A stretch of 64,000 bases of DNA from Pseudomonas thivervalensis (lineage in GTDB: Bacteria; Pseudomonadota; Gammaproteobacteria; Pseudomonadales; Pseudomonadaceae): the NCBI RefSeq assembly GCF_001269655.1, contig NZ_LHVE01000012.1, forward strand, positions 186,001 to 250,000, read 5' to 3'. The translations under genes were made by a program, and so were the position numbers. The number at the start of each line of letters is the position of its first letter. Position 1 is the stretch's first letter. The notes under the pieces were generated by a model. The model saw only the letters and a list, made by a program, of their open reading frames with translations. It was not told the origin of the DNA and searched no databases. Below, piece by piece: positions 34,461 through 42,614 of this stretch.

Positions 34461-37400
34461 ATGCCCAAACCCGCTGACCATCTCCCGCCCTTGCCGCGCA
34501 TCCAGGCGCTCGACCCGAAGCGGTCCGAGCAAAGCTGGGACAGCGCGCCACAGTTGCTGGCCGCCCTGAACGGTGCGCGGCTGGGCGCCTGGTCGTGGGA
34601 CATCGACAGCGGCCAGATCAGTTGGTCCCGCGGCACCCAGGCGCTGTTCGGCTTCGACCCGCGCCAGCCGTTGCCGGCGGACGTGGACTACCTCGACCTG
34701 CTTCTGCCCGAAGACCGGGCCAGGGCCGTGCGCGCCTTTCACGCGGCAGTGGCCGGGGCACCGCTGGAACAGGCCATGCACCACCGCATCGTCTGGCCCG
34801 ACGGCAGCCTGCATTGGCTGGAAATCAGTGGCAGCGTACTGCCCGACAAACACGGCCGGCCGCGCATGATCGGAGTGATTCGCGAAATCACCCATCAGCG
34901 CGAGCGGGAACAGGCCCTGCGCAGCTCGGAAAAACGCTTCGCCACGCTTTTTCATCTGTGCCCGAACATGGTGCTGCTGACCCGCCAGGAAGACGGCCTG
35001 ATCAGCGAGGCCAACCAGTACTTCGAAAGCCTGTTCGGCTGGCCGGTGCATGACGTGATCGGCCGCACCACCCTGGAGCTGGGCTTGTGGGTTGACCCCA
35101 GGCAACGGGCGAAACTGGTGGAGGCGACCAAGGCCAAGGGCGAACTGATCAGCATGGAGGTGGAATTCCGGGCCAGCAACGGCCAGATCCATAACGGCAT
35201 TCTCAGTGCGCAGAAAGTCGAACTCGAAGGCCAGCCGTACCTGCTGAGCACGTTCCTCGACACCACCGAACGCAAACTCGCCGAACAGGCCCTCAAGGAC
35301 AGCCAGGAACGCCTGGACCTGGCCCTCGACTCGGCGCAACTGGGCACCTGGGACTGGCACATCCCCAGCGGCATGCTCTACGGCTCGGCCCGGGCCGCGC
35401 AGCTCCATGGCCTGGAACCCAAGCCGTTCCATGAATCGTTCGATGCGTTTTTCGAAGGGGTGCCCACAGAAGAACGCAACAACATGCGCAACGCGTATCG
35501 CAGCCTGCGGGAAGGTCCGGCGGGCAACTACCAGTTGACCTACCGCGTGCAACTGCCGGACGGCAGCTCGCGCTACCTGGAAAGCCGCGCCCGGCTCTAC
35601 CGCAACGACGACGGCAGCCCCTTGCGCATGGCCGGGACCTTGCTGGACATCACCGACCAGGTGGAGCGCGAACAGAGCCTGGCCGCCTCGGAGGAAAAAT
35701 TCGCCACGCTGTTCCAGGTCAGTCCCGACCCGATCTGCGTCACCCACCAGGACAGCGGCCGGTTCCTCGAGATCAACTCCAGCTTCACCCAGACCTTCGG
35801 CTGGACGGCCAGCGACGTGATCGGCCTCAGTGCCGACGAAATCGGCCTCTGGGATGCCTCGGGCAGCAGCTTGCAACGCATCGAACGGGTGATCCGCGAA
35901 CAATCGCTGAACAATGTCGCCATCGTCGTTCACCACAAGAATGGGCAGCCGCTGACCTGTGTGATCTCCAGCCGGCAAATCAACGTCGGCAACCAGCCTT
36001 GCATCGTCACCACCTTGCGCGACATCACCCAGCAACAACGCTCGGAAGCCGCCCTCAAGGCCAGCGAAGAGAAATTCGCCAAGGCCTTTCATTCCAGCCC
36101 CGACGCCATCACCATCACCGAGCTCGAAAGCGGTCGCTACCTGGAAGTCAACGATGGCTTCTGTCGGTTGACCGGCTACCGCGCCGACGAAGTGATCGGG
36201 CACACGGTCTACGAAGTGGGCATCTGGGCCGAAGAAAAACAGCGCGCCGCCCTGTTGGCCGAACTGCAGCTCAAGGGCCGCGTCGTCCACCAGGAAATGC
36301 TCGGGCGCAATAAACGCGGGGAAATCCTCACGGTAGAGGTCTCGGTCGAACCCATCACCCTCAATGAAACCGCGTGCCTGCTGCTGACCGCCCGGGATGT
36401 GAGCCTGCTGCGCAATGCCGAAGCCCAGATCCGCCACCTGGCCTATCACGATTCGCTGACCAATCTGCCCAACCGGGCCTTACTGATGGACCGGTTGAGC
36501 CAGCAGATCGCCCTGCTCAAGCGCCACAACTTGCGTGGCGCCCTGCTGTTTCTCGACCTGGACCACTTCAAGCACATCAACGACTCCCTCGGTCACCCAG
36601 TGGGCGACACCGTGCTGAAAATCATCACCGCGCGCCTGGAAGCCAGCGTGCGTCTGGAAGACACCGTCGCGCGCCTGGGCGGCGACGAGTTCGTGGTGCT
36701 GCTCAGTGGCCTGGAAGGCTCGCGCAACGAAGTCAGCAAGCAAGTGCAGAGCCTGGCCGACACCTTGCGTGAACTGCTCTCTGAACCGATGTTTCTCGAT
36801 GGTCAACGCTTGCAAGTCACGCCGAGCATCGGCATCGCGTTGATCCCCGACCATGGCTCCACGCCCACCGATTTGCTCAAGCGCGCCGACATCGCGCTGT
36901 ACCGCGCCAAGGACTCGGGACGCAACACCTCGCAGATGTTTCACACCACCATGCAAAAAGCCGCCAGCGAACGGCTGCGCATGGAAACCGACCTGCGCCA
37001 GGCCCTGGCCCGTGGCGAGTTCAGCGTGCACTTCCAGCCTCAGGTCGATGCCCGGGACAATCGCATCATCGGCGCCGAAGCCCTGGTGCGCTGGCACCAC
37101 CCGGACCTCGGCGCCCAATCGCCCAACGAATTCATCAAAGTGCTGGAAGACAGTGGCCTGATCCTCGAAGTCGGGACCTGGATCCTCGATGAGGCCTGCG
37201 ACGGCTTCAAGCAACTGATCGCCAAGGGCAAGATCGACCCACAGCGGTTCAGCCTGTGCGTGAACATCAGCCCACGGCAATTCCGCCAGAGCGACTTCGT
37301 CGAACGCATCGAAAACAGCCTGGCCACCCACGGCCTGCCTTGCTCGCTGCTGAAACTGGAGATCACCGAGGGCATCGTGATCCAGAACCTGGACGACACC

Positions 37401-37739
37401 ATCGCCAAGATGCGCCGGCTCAAGAAACTGGGGGTCAGTTTCGCCATGGACGATTTCGGCACCGGTTATTCGTCACTGACCTACCTCAAGCGCCTGCCGG
37501 TGGACACACTGAAAATCGACCAGTCATTCGTGCGCGACGCCACCAGCGACCCCAACGACGCCGAAATCATCCGCGCCATCGTCGCCATGGCCCGCAGCCT
37601 CAACCTGGTGATGATTGCCGAAGGGGTGGAGACCCTGGAGCAATTGCAGTTCCTGCAAGGGCTCGATTGCCATTTGTACCAGGGTTACCTGCACAGCCGG
37701 CCGTTGCCCCTGGAGGCGTTTGAGCGGTTGTTGCCCTAG
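34461..37739 (+). CDS. five-PAS GGDEF-EAL dual cyclic-di-GMP enzyme
   Basis: A 1092-residue cytoplasmic-looking protein without membrane segments. Five PAS units follow one another (~35-155, 160-275, 280-405, 408-525, 530-645), each ending in a PAC-like 'DITxQ' or 'DxTE' motif. GGDEF is intact at ~740 with an RxxD inhibitory site (RLED) five residues before it, so diguanylate cyclase activity with product inhibition is expected. The EAL domain (~873, 'GAEALVRW', 'EITEG', 'DDFGTGYSSL', 'LKIDQSFV', 'AEGVET') keeps its metal and catalytic residues. It should make or degrade c-di-GMP according to PAS signals. An upstream ATG at 34416 is an alternative start. Confidence 0.93.
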   Translation: MPKPADHLPPLPRIQALDPKRSEQSWDSAPQLLAALNGARLGAWSWDIDSGQISWSRGTQALFGFDPRQPLPADVDYLDLLLPEDRARAVRAFHAAVAGAPLEQAMHHRIVWPDGSLHWLEISGSVLPDKHGRPRMIGVIREITHQREREQALRSSEKRFATLFHLCPNMVLLTRQEDGLISEANQYFESLFGWPVHDVIGRTTLELGLWVDPRQRAKLVEATKAKGELISMEVEFRASNGQIHNGILSAQKVELEGQPYLLSTFLDTTERKLAEQALKDSQERLDLALDSAQLGTWDWHIPSGMLYGSARAAQLHGLEPKPFHESFDAFFEGVPTEERNNMRNAYRSLREGPAGNYQLTYRVQLPDGSSRYLESRARLYRNDDGSPLRMAGTLLDITDQVEREQSLAASEEKFATLFQVSPDPICVTHQDSGRFLEINSSFTQTFGWTASDVIGLSADEIGLWDASGSSLQRIERVIREQSLNNVAIVVHHKNGQPLTCVISSRQINVGNQPCIVTTLRDITQQQRSEAALKASEEKFAKAFHSSPDAITITELESGRYLEVNDGFCRLTGYRADEVIGHTVYEVGIWAEEKQRAALLAELQLKGRVVHQEMLGRNKRGEILTVEVSVEPITLNETACLLLTARDVSLLRNAEAQIRHLAYHDSLTNLPNRALLMDRLSQQIALLKRHNLRGALLFLDLDHFKHINDSLGHPVGDTVLKIITARLEASVRLEDTVARLGGDEFVVLLSGLEGSRNEVSKQVQSLADTLRELLSEPMFLDGQRLQVTPSIGIALIPDHGSTPTDLLKRADIALYRAKDSGRNTSQMFHTTMQKAASERLRMETDLRQALARGEFSVHFQPQVDARDNRIIGAEALVRWHHPDLGAQSPNEFIKVLEDSGLILEVGTWILDEACDGFKQLIAKGKIDPQRFSLCVNISPRQFRQSDFVERIENSLATHGLPCSLLKLEITEGIVIQNLDDTIAKMRRLKKLGVSFAMDDFGTGYSSLTYLKRLPVDTLKIDQSFVRDATSDPNDAEIIRAIVAMARSLNLVMIAEGVETLEQLQFLQGLDCHLYQGYLHSRPLPLEAFERLLP

Positions 37740-37769
37740 CCTGTGCAGCCAGGCAGGCAGGAGGCTTTT

Positions 37770-37905
37770 GTGGCGAGGGAGCTTGCTCCCGCTGGGCCGC
37801 GCAGCGGCCCCCAAAAGAGAAGATTCTCCTCAGACCAGCATGACACACCGAGTTGACTGGTTTCAGGGCCGCTTCGCGCCCAGCGGGAGCAAGCTCCCTC
37901 GCCAC
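37770..37905. repeat. inverted REP pair (gtggcgaggga family)
   Basis: GTGGCGAGGGAGCTTGCTCC at 37770 and its complement ending at 37905, with GGCCGCGCAGCGGCC-type inner arms. Between the c-di-GMP gene and the hsp20 terminator. Confidence 0.8.
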
Positions 37906-37929
37906 ATTTGGTCTTCCACGCCCCCCTCC

Positions 37930-37966
37930 AAAAAACGAAGAAGGGCGCCATTGGGCGCCCTTCTTC
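37930..37966 (-). terminator. hsp20 terminator
   Basis: GAAGAAGGGCGCC-CAAT-GGCGCCCTTCTTC followed by GTTTTTTGG on the minus strand, 13 bases past the hsp20 stop. Confidence 0.88.
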
Positions 37967-37978
37967 AGTTGCGATGCA

Positions 37979-38431
37979 TCAGTTTTGCAGGGCGGGTTGC
38001 TGCTGCGCACCGTTGATCGGGATGCGCTTAGCTTTCGCCTCTTCCGGAACCACTCGCAACAGGTCGATGCTCAACAGACCGTTGCGCAGGCCAGCGGACT
38101 TGATCTCGATATGGTCCGCCAACCGGAAGGACAGCTTGAACGCACGCTGGGCAATGCCCTGGTGCAGGAAGGTGACGCTGTCGTTGCTGGCTTCACGCTT
38201 GCCGCCACTGATGGTCAGCACACCTTTTTCCACTTGCAGGTCCAGGTCTTCTTCCTGGAACCCGGCGGCGGCGACCACGATGCGGTATTCGTCATCACCA
38301 TGTTTTTCCACGTTGTAGGGTGGATAACTGCTGCCTGGTTCGTTGCGCAGGGCGGTTTCGAACAAATCGTTGAAACGGTCGAAGCCTACCGAGGAACGGA
38401 ACAGAGGGGCCAGCGAAAATGCAGTACTCAT
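37979..38431 (-). CDS. ibpA: Hsp20/IbpA-type small heat-shock protein
   Basis: A 150-residue alpha-crystallin-domain chaperone. 'FDRFNDLFETAL' is the N-terminal arm of IbpA/B proteins, 'YPPYNVEKHGDDEYRIVVAA' opens the crystallin domain, and 'LRNGLLSIDLLRVVPE' contains the L-x-G-L-L signature. It binds aggregating proteins during heat stress. A sigma-32-type promoter (38504-38531) and a leader with an anti-Shine-Dalgarno UUGCU fit dual heat control. IbpA is the best name; other sHsp paralogues cannot be excluded. Confidence 0.9.
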   Translation of the reverse strand: MSTAFSLAPLFRSSVGFDRFNDLFETALRNEPGSSYPPYNVEKHGDDEYRIVVAAAGFQEEDLDLQVEKGVLTISGGKREASNDSVTFLHQGIAQRAFKLSFRLADHIEIKSAGLRNGLLSIDLLRVVPEEAKAKRIPINGAQQQPALQN

Positions 38432-38503
38432 GATTCAAATCTCCTGAAAAAATCAGCAAGGTTTTTTGTCTCCGCGACCCGAATTCGGCATCGCGTAACC
38501 CCT
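38432..38503 (-). promoter_or_regulatory. ROSE-like RNA thermometer in the hsp20 leader
   Basis: In the transcript the ribosome-binding site AGGAG (complement of 38441-38445) is preceded by CTTGCTGA (complement of 38452-38459). ROSE elements mask AGGAG with a U(U/C)GCU strand in this way. The remaining leader can form an additional hairpin (CGATGCCGAATTCGGGTCG). Inferred from motif and gene identity. Confidence 0.62.
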
Positions 38504-38531
38504 ATCTAGGGTTCGCCAAAAACTTTTCAAG
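38504..38531 (-). promoter_or_regulatory. sigma-32 (RpoH)-type promoter of hsp20
   Basis: On the minus strand CTTGAAA (38525-38531), 13 bases, then CCCTAGAT (38504-38511). This fits the RpoH consensus CTTGAAA-N13/14-CCCCATNT with one or two differences in the -10. Confidence 0.78.
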
Positions 38532-38551
38532 AGGTTTTTTTGAAATTTTTT

Positions 38552-39511
38552 TCAGGCCGCTTCAGTGCGCTGAACACCCAGTAAATGACCCACCGCGTCC
38601 AGATCGGTTTCCCGGCGCAGCGCGGTAAACAGCGCCACCGCTTCGGGGTAATTGCGGGTCAACATCGCCAGCCATTGCTTCAACCGACCCGGGGCCTGGC
38701 GCGGTGTCAGTTGCTCGACCACTTGCGCCCAGAAGTCGTGGAGCATCGGCTGCAGCTCGGCCCAAGACATCTCGACCACCTCTTCGCCAGCCCGGGCAGC
38801 GGCGATCTGCCGGGCCAGGTCCGGGCGGGAAACCAGGCCGCGACCGAGCATGATGTCTTCCACGCCGCTGATTTCGCGGCAGCGGCGCCAGTCTTCAACG
38901 CTCCAGATGTCGCCGTTGGCGAACACCGGCACCTTGACCACTTCCTGCACCCTGGGGATCCACTCCCAATGGGCCGGAGGCTTGTATCCGTCGACCTTGG
39001 TCCGCGCATGCACCACGATGTGCGCCGCGCCGCCTTCGGCCAGCGCCGTGGCACAGACCAGCGCGCCGTCCGGGCTATCGAAGCCCAGGCGCATCTTGGC
39101 GGTGACGGGGATGTGTTTCGGCACCGCGCGACGCACGTGTTCGACGATTTCGTTGAGCAGTTCCGGTTCCTTGAGCAACACCGCCCCGCCCCGGGATTTG
39201 TTCACGGTCTTGGCCGGGCAACCGAAGTTCAGGTCGATCACCTCCGAACCCAATTCGCACGCCAACGCCGCGTTTTCCGCCAGGCACACCGGATCGGAAC
39301 CGAGCAACTGCACTCGCAACGGCACGCCGGCGGCGGTCTGGGCACCGGTCAACAGCTCAGGGGCAAGCTTGTGGAAATAAGCCGGCGTGAGCAGACGGTC
39401 GTTGACGCGGATGAACTCGGTGACACACCAGTCGATACCGCCAACACGGGTCAGGACGTCCCGCAGGATGTTGTCGACCAACCCCTCCATGGGCGCCAGG
39501 GCAATTTGCAT
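38552..39511 (-). CDS. dusC: tRNA-dihydrouridine(16) synthase
   Basis: A 319-residue FMN enzyme that reduces U16 in tRNA. 'IALAPMEGLVDNILRDVLT' binds FMN and 'IDLNFGCPAKTVNKSRGGA' has the catalytic Cys98, the same residue number as E. coli DusC. 'GDIWSVEDWRRCREISGVED' and 'MLGRGLVSRPDL' are further family landmarks. The internal ATG at 39511 ('MQIALAP') matches the family N terminus better than 39523. The gene is next to hsp20 on the same strand, but the sigma-32 promoter lies between them. Confidence 0.94.
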   Translation of the reverse strand: MQIALAPMEGLVDNILRDVLTRVGGIDWCVTEFIRVNDRLLTPAYFHKLAPELLTGAQTAAGVPLRVQLLGSDPVCLAENAALACELGSEVIDLNFGCPAKTVNKSRGGAVLLKEPELLNEIVEHVRRAVPKHIPVTAKMRLGFDSPDGALVCATALAEGGAAHIVVHARTKVDGYKPPAHWEWIPRVQEVVKVPVFANGDIWSVEDWRRCREISGVEDIMLGRGLVSRPDLARQIAAARAGEEVVEMSWAELQPMLHDFWAQVVEQLTPRQAPGRLKQWLAMLTRNYPEAVALFTALRRETDLDAVGHLLGVQRTEAA

Positions 39512-39590
39512 GGAAACACACACTCGAACGAAAAAACGTGCGACAGTTTACCGGATTTTGCCCACATATCCGGCATTCACCACAAATCCC

Positions 39591-39752
39591 TTGTGGGAGC
39601 GAGCTTGCTCGCGATAGCGGTGGATCAGCTTGCATCGATGTTGAATTTGCTGCCGTCATCGCGAGCAAGCTCGCTCCCACACGGGTTCCAAAGCGTTCAC
39701 GAAACCGGAATCCACCGCCAAACCCTGTGGGAGCGAGCCTGCTCGCGATGGC
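39591..39752. repeat. three REP units (tgtgggagcg family)
   Basis: TGTGGGAGCGAGCTTGCTCG at 39591, its complement near 39660-39682, and a third TGTGGGAGCGAGCCTGCTCG near 39726. Cluster between dusC and the thioesterase gene. Confidence 0.8.
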
Positions 39753-39758
39753 GGTGGG

Positions 39759-40208
39759 TCAGTCTATGAGGATGCCGGACGGTTCCAGGGCCGGGCCATA
39801 ACCCTCAATGAACTCCGGCGGCATGCGCTTGGGTCGGCCGGTGGACAGTTCGATGCAGACGAAGGTAGTCTGGGCCCGTAGCAACGTGGTGTTGTCGCTG
39901 GGACGAACCAGTTGGAAATGCCGGTTCATTTTCAGGCGCTGGTCCCAATCGACGATCCAGGTCGCCAATTGCAGCTCGTCGCCTTCATAGGCAGCCGCCA
40001 GGTAATCGATTTCATGCCGCACCACCGCCATGGCCCGGTCCAGGCGTCGGTATTCCACCAGATCCAAGCCCAGGCGCTGGGAATGGCGCCAGGCACAGCG
40101 CTCGAGCCAGGTGACATACACCGCGTTATTGGCGTGGCCCAGCCCATCGATGTCTTCGTCATTGACCTGAAGATCAATGACGAATGGCGTTGCCCGATCC
40201 CAGCCCAT
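39759..40208 (-). CDS. hotdog-fold acyl-CoA thioesterase (FadM/YbgC type)
   Basis: A 149-residue 4-hydroxybenzoyl-CoA-thioesterase-like protein: 'VNDEDIDGLGHANNAVYVTW' carries the catalytic acid and the D-x-D-x-x-G-H-x-N-N motif, followed by 'LERCAWRHSQRLG' and 'VVRHEIDYLAAAYEGDEL'. It probably hydrolyses acyl-CoA; the chain length is unknown. It lies 45 bases before an alpha/beta-hydrolase gene and TetR gene on the same strand. Confidence 0.87.
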   Translation of the reverse strand: MGWDRATPFVIDLQVNDEDIDGLGHANNAVYVTWLERCAWRHSQRLGLDLVEYRRLDRAMAVVRHEIDYLAAAYEGDELQLATWIVDWDQRLKMNRHFQLVRPSDNTTLLRAQTTFVCIELSTGRPKRMPPEFIEGYGPALEPSGILID

Positions 40209-40253
40209 GCCCCTCTCCCGGTCGAATTTGGATCGGGGCAGTGTACCGGATGC

Positions 40254-41087
40254 TCAAGCCGATTGCCGCGCTTGCAGGCTGCGACCGGCCAGCAGTGATA
40301 ACACGCCATCAATGACACGAGGATCGGCCAGCACCCGCTGATGCCCGCCCTGTGGCAATCGCAGCAGCCGACTGTCGAACCAGGCCTCATGAATCAACTG
40401 CGACTCCTTGACCGAAACCGACGTGTCGTCTTCGGCATGGACGATCAACCCGGGCACGTCCAGTTGGTAATGCGCGACATCCATCTTCGAGGCCGGCATT
40501 CCCACATCGTTTTCCACCTGGCGAATAAAGGCCGAACGCGCCTTGGGTGGCAGCCCCATCATCCGGGAGAAACCGCGCAGCACCCCAAGAATGCGCGCAG
40601 GCGCGGCGATGCTGACCAGCGTCTCGGTGCGCAACCCCAACTGGACGGCCAACATGGCACTGGCGCCGCCCATGGAATGCCCGATCACGGCCTGCAACGG
40701 CGGCAATTCAGCAGCGGCTTCGAGCATGGCCCTGGCGAACAACAGCACATTCGCCTCGCGACCCGGCGAGCGACCATGGGCCGGACCGTCCAGCGCCACC
40801 ACGGTGTAACCGGCGTTTACCAGGGCCGTGATCAGCGCCGCGAACTGGGTCGGCCGCCCTTCCCAGCCATGCATCAGCAAGACCGCCGGGCCTTTGCCCC
40901 AGCGCAAGGCCGAGAGACCGAAGCGCAAGGTGACTCGCTCGGAGGTTGCCAGCAGTGGCAGCTCCCAATCCCGTGGCGGCAAATTTCGAGGGCGCATGAA
41001 CAACGAACGCATCTGCTTCGCCACCAGGCGCGGAGCCACCCAGCCAAGCGTGCCATTGACGCTACGAATCCAGCTCAACTTGTCCAT
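40254..41087 (-). CDS. alpha/beta hydrolase
   Basis: A 277-residue esterase/lipase-type hydrolase. 'LLMHGWEGRPTQFA' gives the oxyanion hole, 'VIGHSMGGASAML' places the nucleophile Ser138, and 'VHAEDDTSVSVKESQLI' (Asp) and 'GGHQRVLADPRVI' (His) complete the triad. The substrate cannot be deduced. It starts 28 bases after the TetR gene, so the repressor is likely in the same operon and controls it, perhaps together with the thioesterase. Confidence 0.86.
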   Translation of the reverse strand: MDKLSWIRSVNGTLGWVAPRLVAKQMRSLFMRPRNLPPRDWELPLLATSERVTLRFGLSALRWGKGPAVLLMHGWEGRPTQFAALITALVNAGYTVVALDGPAHGRSPGREANVLLFARAMLEAAAELPPLQAVIGHSMGGASAMLAVQLGLRTETLVSIAAPARILGVLRGFSRMMGLPPKARSAFIRQVENDVGMPASKMDVAHYQLDVPGLIVHAEDDTSVSVKESQLIHEAWFDSRLLRLPQGGHQRVLADPRVIDGVLSLLAGRSLQARQSA

Positions 41088-41115
41088 CGCTCATCTCCAG
41101 GGCCTGCACCTCAGT

Positions 41116-41655
41116 TCAACGCACCGCCGACTTGGCGGCGCGCAGCAAACGATCCGATAACTCTCCCGGGCCCAATGCCCGCGCCAGGGCCAAGCCACCG
41201 ACCATCAAGGCGATGTCGGCCAAGGCCTTGTCGGCGTCTTCCGGACTGGCCGCCAATTGGGCGACCATCAGCTCGATATGCTCATTGAGCACCTCGCGAA
41301 ACGCATCCGGCAGCCGTCCGAGTTCGCCGACCGACGCCGGGATCGGACAGGCTTGCTCGGTGGAATCACGGTGCTTTCGCGACAGATAGAAGGCTGCGAC
41401 CAGGGCGCGTCGCTCTTCGCCTGTCAGCTCGTTGTCCATATCGGCGATCAAGCCGCGGCGGCGATTGAGCAGTTGCTTGAAGGCCTCCAGCATCAAGGCA
41501 TCCTTGCTTTCGAAGTGGGCATAGAAACCGCCCACCGTCAGCCCGGCCGCGCCCATCACCTCGCCCACGCTCGGCTCTGCCGGCCCACGCTGGATCAGTG
41601 CATCGCTGGCGGCCTTGAGAATGCGTTCACGGGTTTGTGCCTTTTTATCGCTCAT
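41116..41655 (-). CDS. TetR/AcrR-family repressor
   Basis: A 179-residue TetR protein. Helix-turn-helix at ~25-48 ('EPSVGEVMGAAGLTVGGFYA'), preceded by 'RERILKAASDALIQRG' and followed by 'HFESKDALMLEAF'. The C-terminal half is all-helical. Upstream, TAATATT repeats twice in the AT-rich leader (about 41668-41700), a possible operator. It lies first in a run with the alpha/beta hydrolase and thioesterase genes. Confidence 0.88.
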   Translation of the reverse strand: MSDKKAQTRERILKAASDALIQRGPAEPSVGEVMGAAGLTVGGFYAHFESKDALMLEAFKQLLNRRRGLIADMDNELTGEERRALVAAFYLSRKHRDSTEQACPIPASVGELGRLPDAFREVLNEHIELMVAQLAASPEDADKALADIALMVGGLALARALGPGELSDRLLRAAKSAVR

Positions 41656-41776
41656 CGTCGCCTCCGAATATTACGATTGAAATATTATCCATATAATAAT
41701 TTTCCACAAGCGGAAATTTCGACCGCTGGTCAGAAGTGTTTTCAAGGATAGGAAATTGGCCGAACGCCAGACAAAC

Positions 41777-41808
41777 AAAAGGGCCATTCAAGAATTGAAT
41801 GACCCTTA
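41777..41808 (-). terminator. terminator of the Ala-Glu tRNA cluster
   Basis: AAGGGTCATTCAA-TTC-TTGAATGGCCCTT then TTG on the minus strand, 26 bases past the last tRNA-Glu. Confidence 0.85.
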
Positions 41809-41833
41809 TAAAATCCCGCAGAGCGGGTAATCG

Positions 41834-41909
41834 TGGCGTCCCCTAGGGGACTCGAACCCCTGTTACCGCCGTGAAAGGGCGGTGTCCTAGGCCACTAGAC
41901 GAAGGGGAC
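41834..41909 (-). tRNA. tRNA-Glu (TTC), distal copy
   Basis: 76 bases with anticodon loop CTTTCAC, acceptor GTCCCCT/AGGGGAC and encoded CCA. Identical to the 42114 copy. Confidence 0.95.
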
Positions 41910-41984
41910 ACAAACCTTCTAACGTGATCAGCGCTGAGAACTGATCGCTTCAAGGCCGGTGTGGCCAGACCTTGAAGTGTAAAT

Positions 41985-42060
<76 letters not shown>

Positions 42061-42113
42061 GGATTTTTCGCCTCGCGGCGGAGCGACATCTTGCAACATC
42101 GCTTCTGTAAAAC

Positions 42114-42189
42114 TGGCGTCCCCTAGGGGACTCGAACCCCTGTTACCGCCGTGAAAGGGCGGTGTCCTAGGCCACTAGACGAAGGGGAC
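42114..42189 (-). tRNA. tRNA-Glu (TTC), proximal copy
   Basis: Same sequence as the 41834 copy; part of a tandemly duplicated Ala-Glu block in which the Ala-to-Glu spacers are only distantly alike. Confidence 0.95.
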
Positions 42190-42268
42190 GCAAACCCTTC
42201 TATACAACTGATCAACGCTGAGTGTTGATCGCTTCAAGGCCGGTGTGGCCAGGCCTTGAAGTGTAAAT

Positions 42269-42344
<76 letters not shown>

Positions 42345-42480
42345 TCATCGCTGAGGACGGGGCGAATCTTAAGGGCGTATCGGAGGGCTGTCAAATTTAT
42401 TTTCAACAAATTTGAAAGTTTTTTGCCGGGATAACAATCACTTACCATCTTCCCCAATAAAACTGGGGCCTCGCCTGTTT

Positions 42481-42608
42481 CGTAGGAGCTGTGTAGGAGC
42501 TGACGAGTGCAACGAGGCTGCGATCTTTACCCAGCTAATTGAATCTCAAGCGAAAGATCAAAAGATCGCAGCCTCGCTTCGCTCGTCAGCTCCTACACAG
42601 CGCCTACA
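42481..42608. repeat. long imperfect palindrome (gtaggagctg...gcgatctt family)
   Basis: GTAGGAGCTGACGAGTG...GCTGCGATCTTT on the left and AAAGATCGCAGCCTCG...GTCAGCTCCTAC on the right form a ~130-base inverted repeat between the tRNAs and gltX. Related copies lie at 47951 and 51926, nested inside REP pairs. Confidence 0.85.
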
Positions 42609-42614
42609 GGCTAT

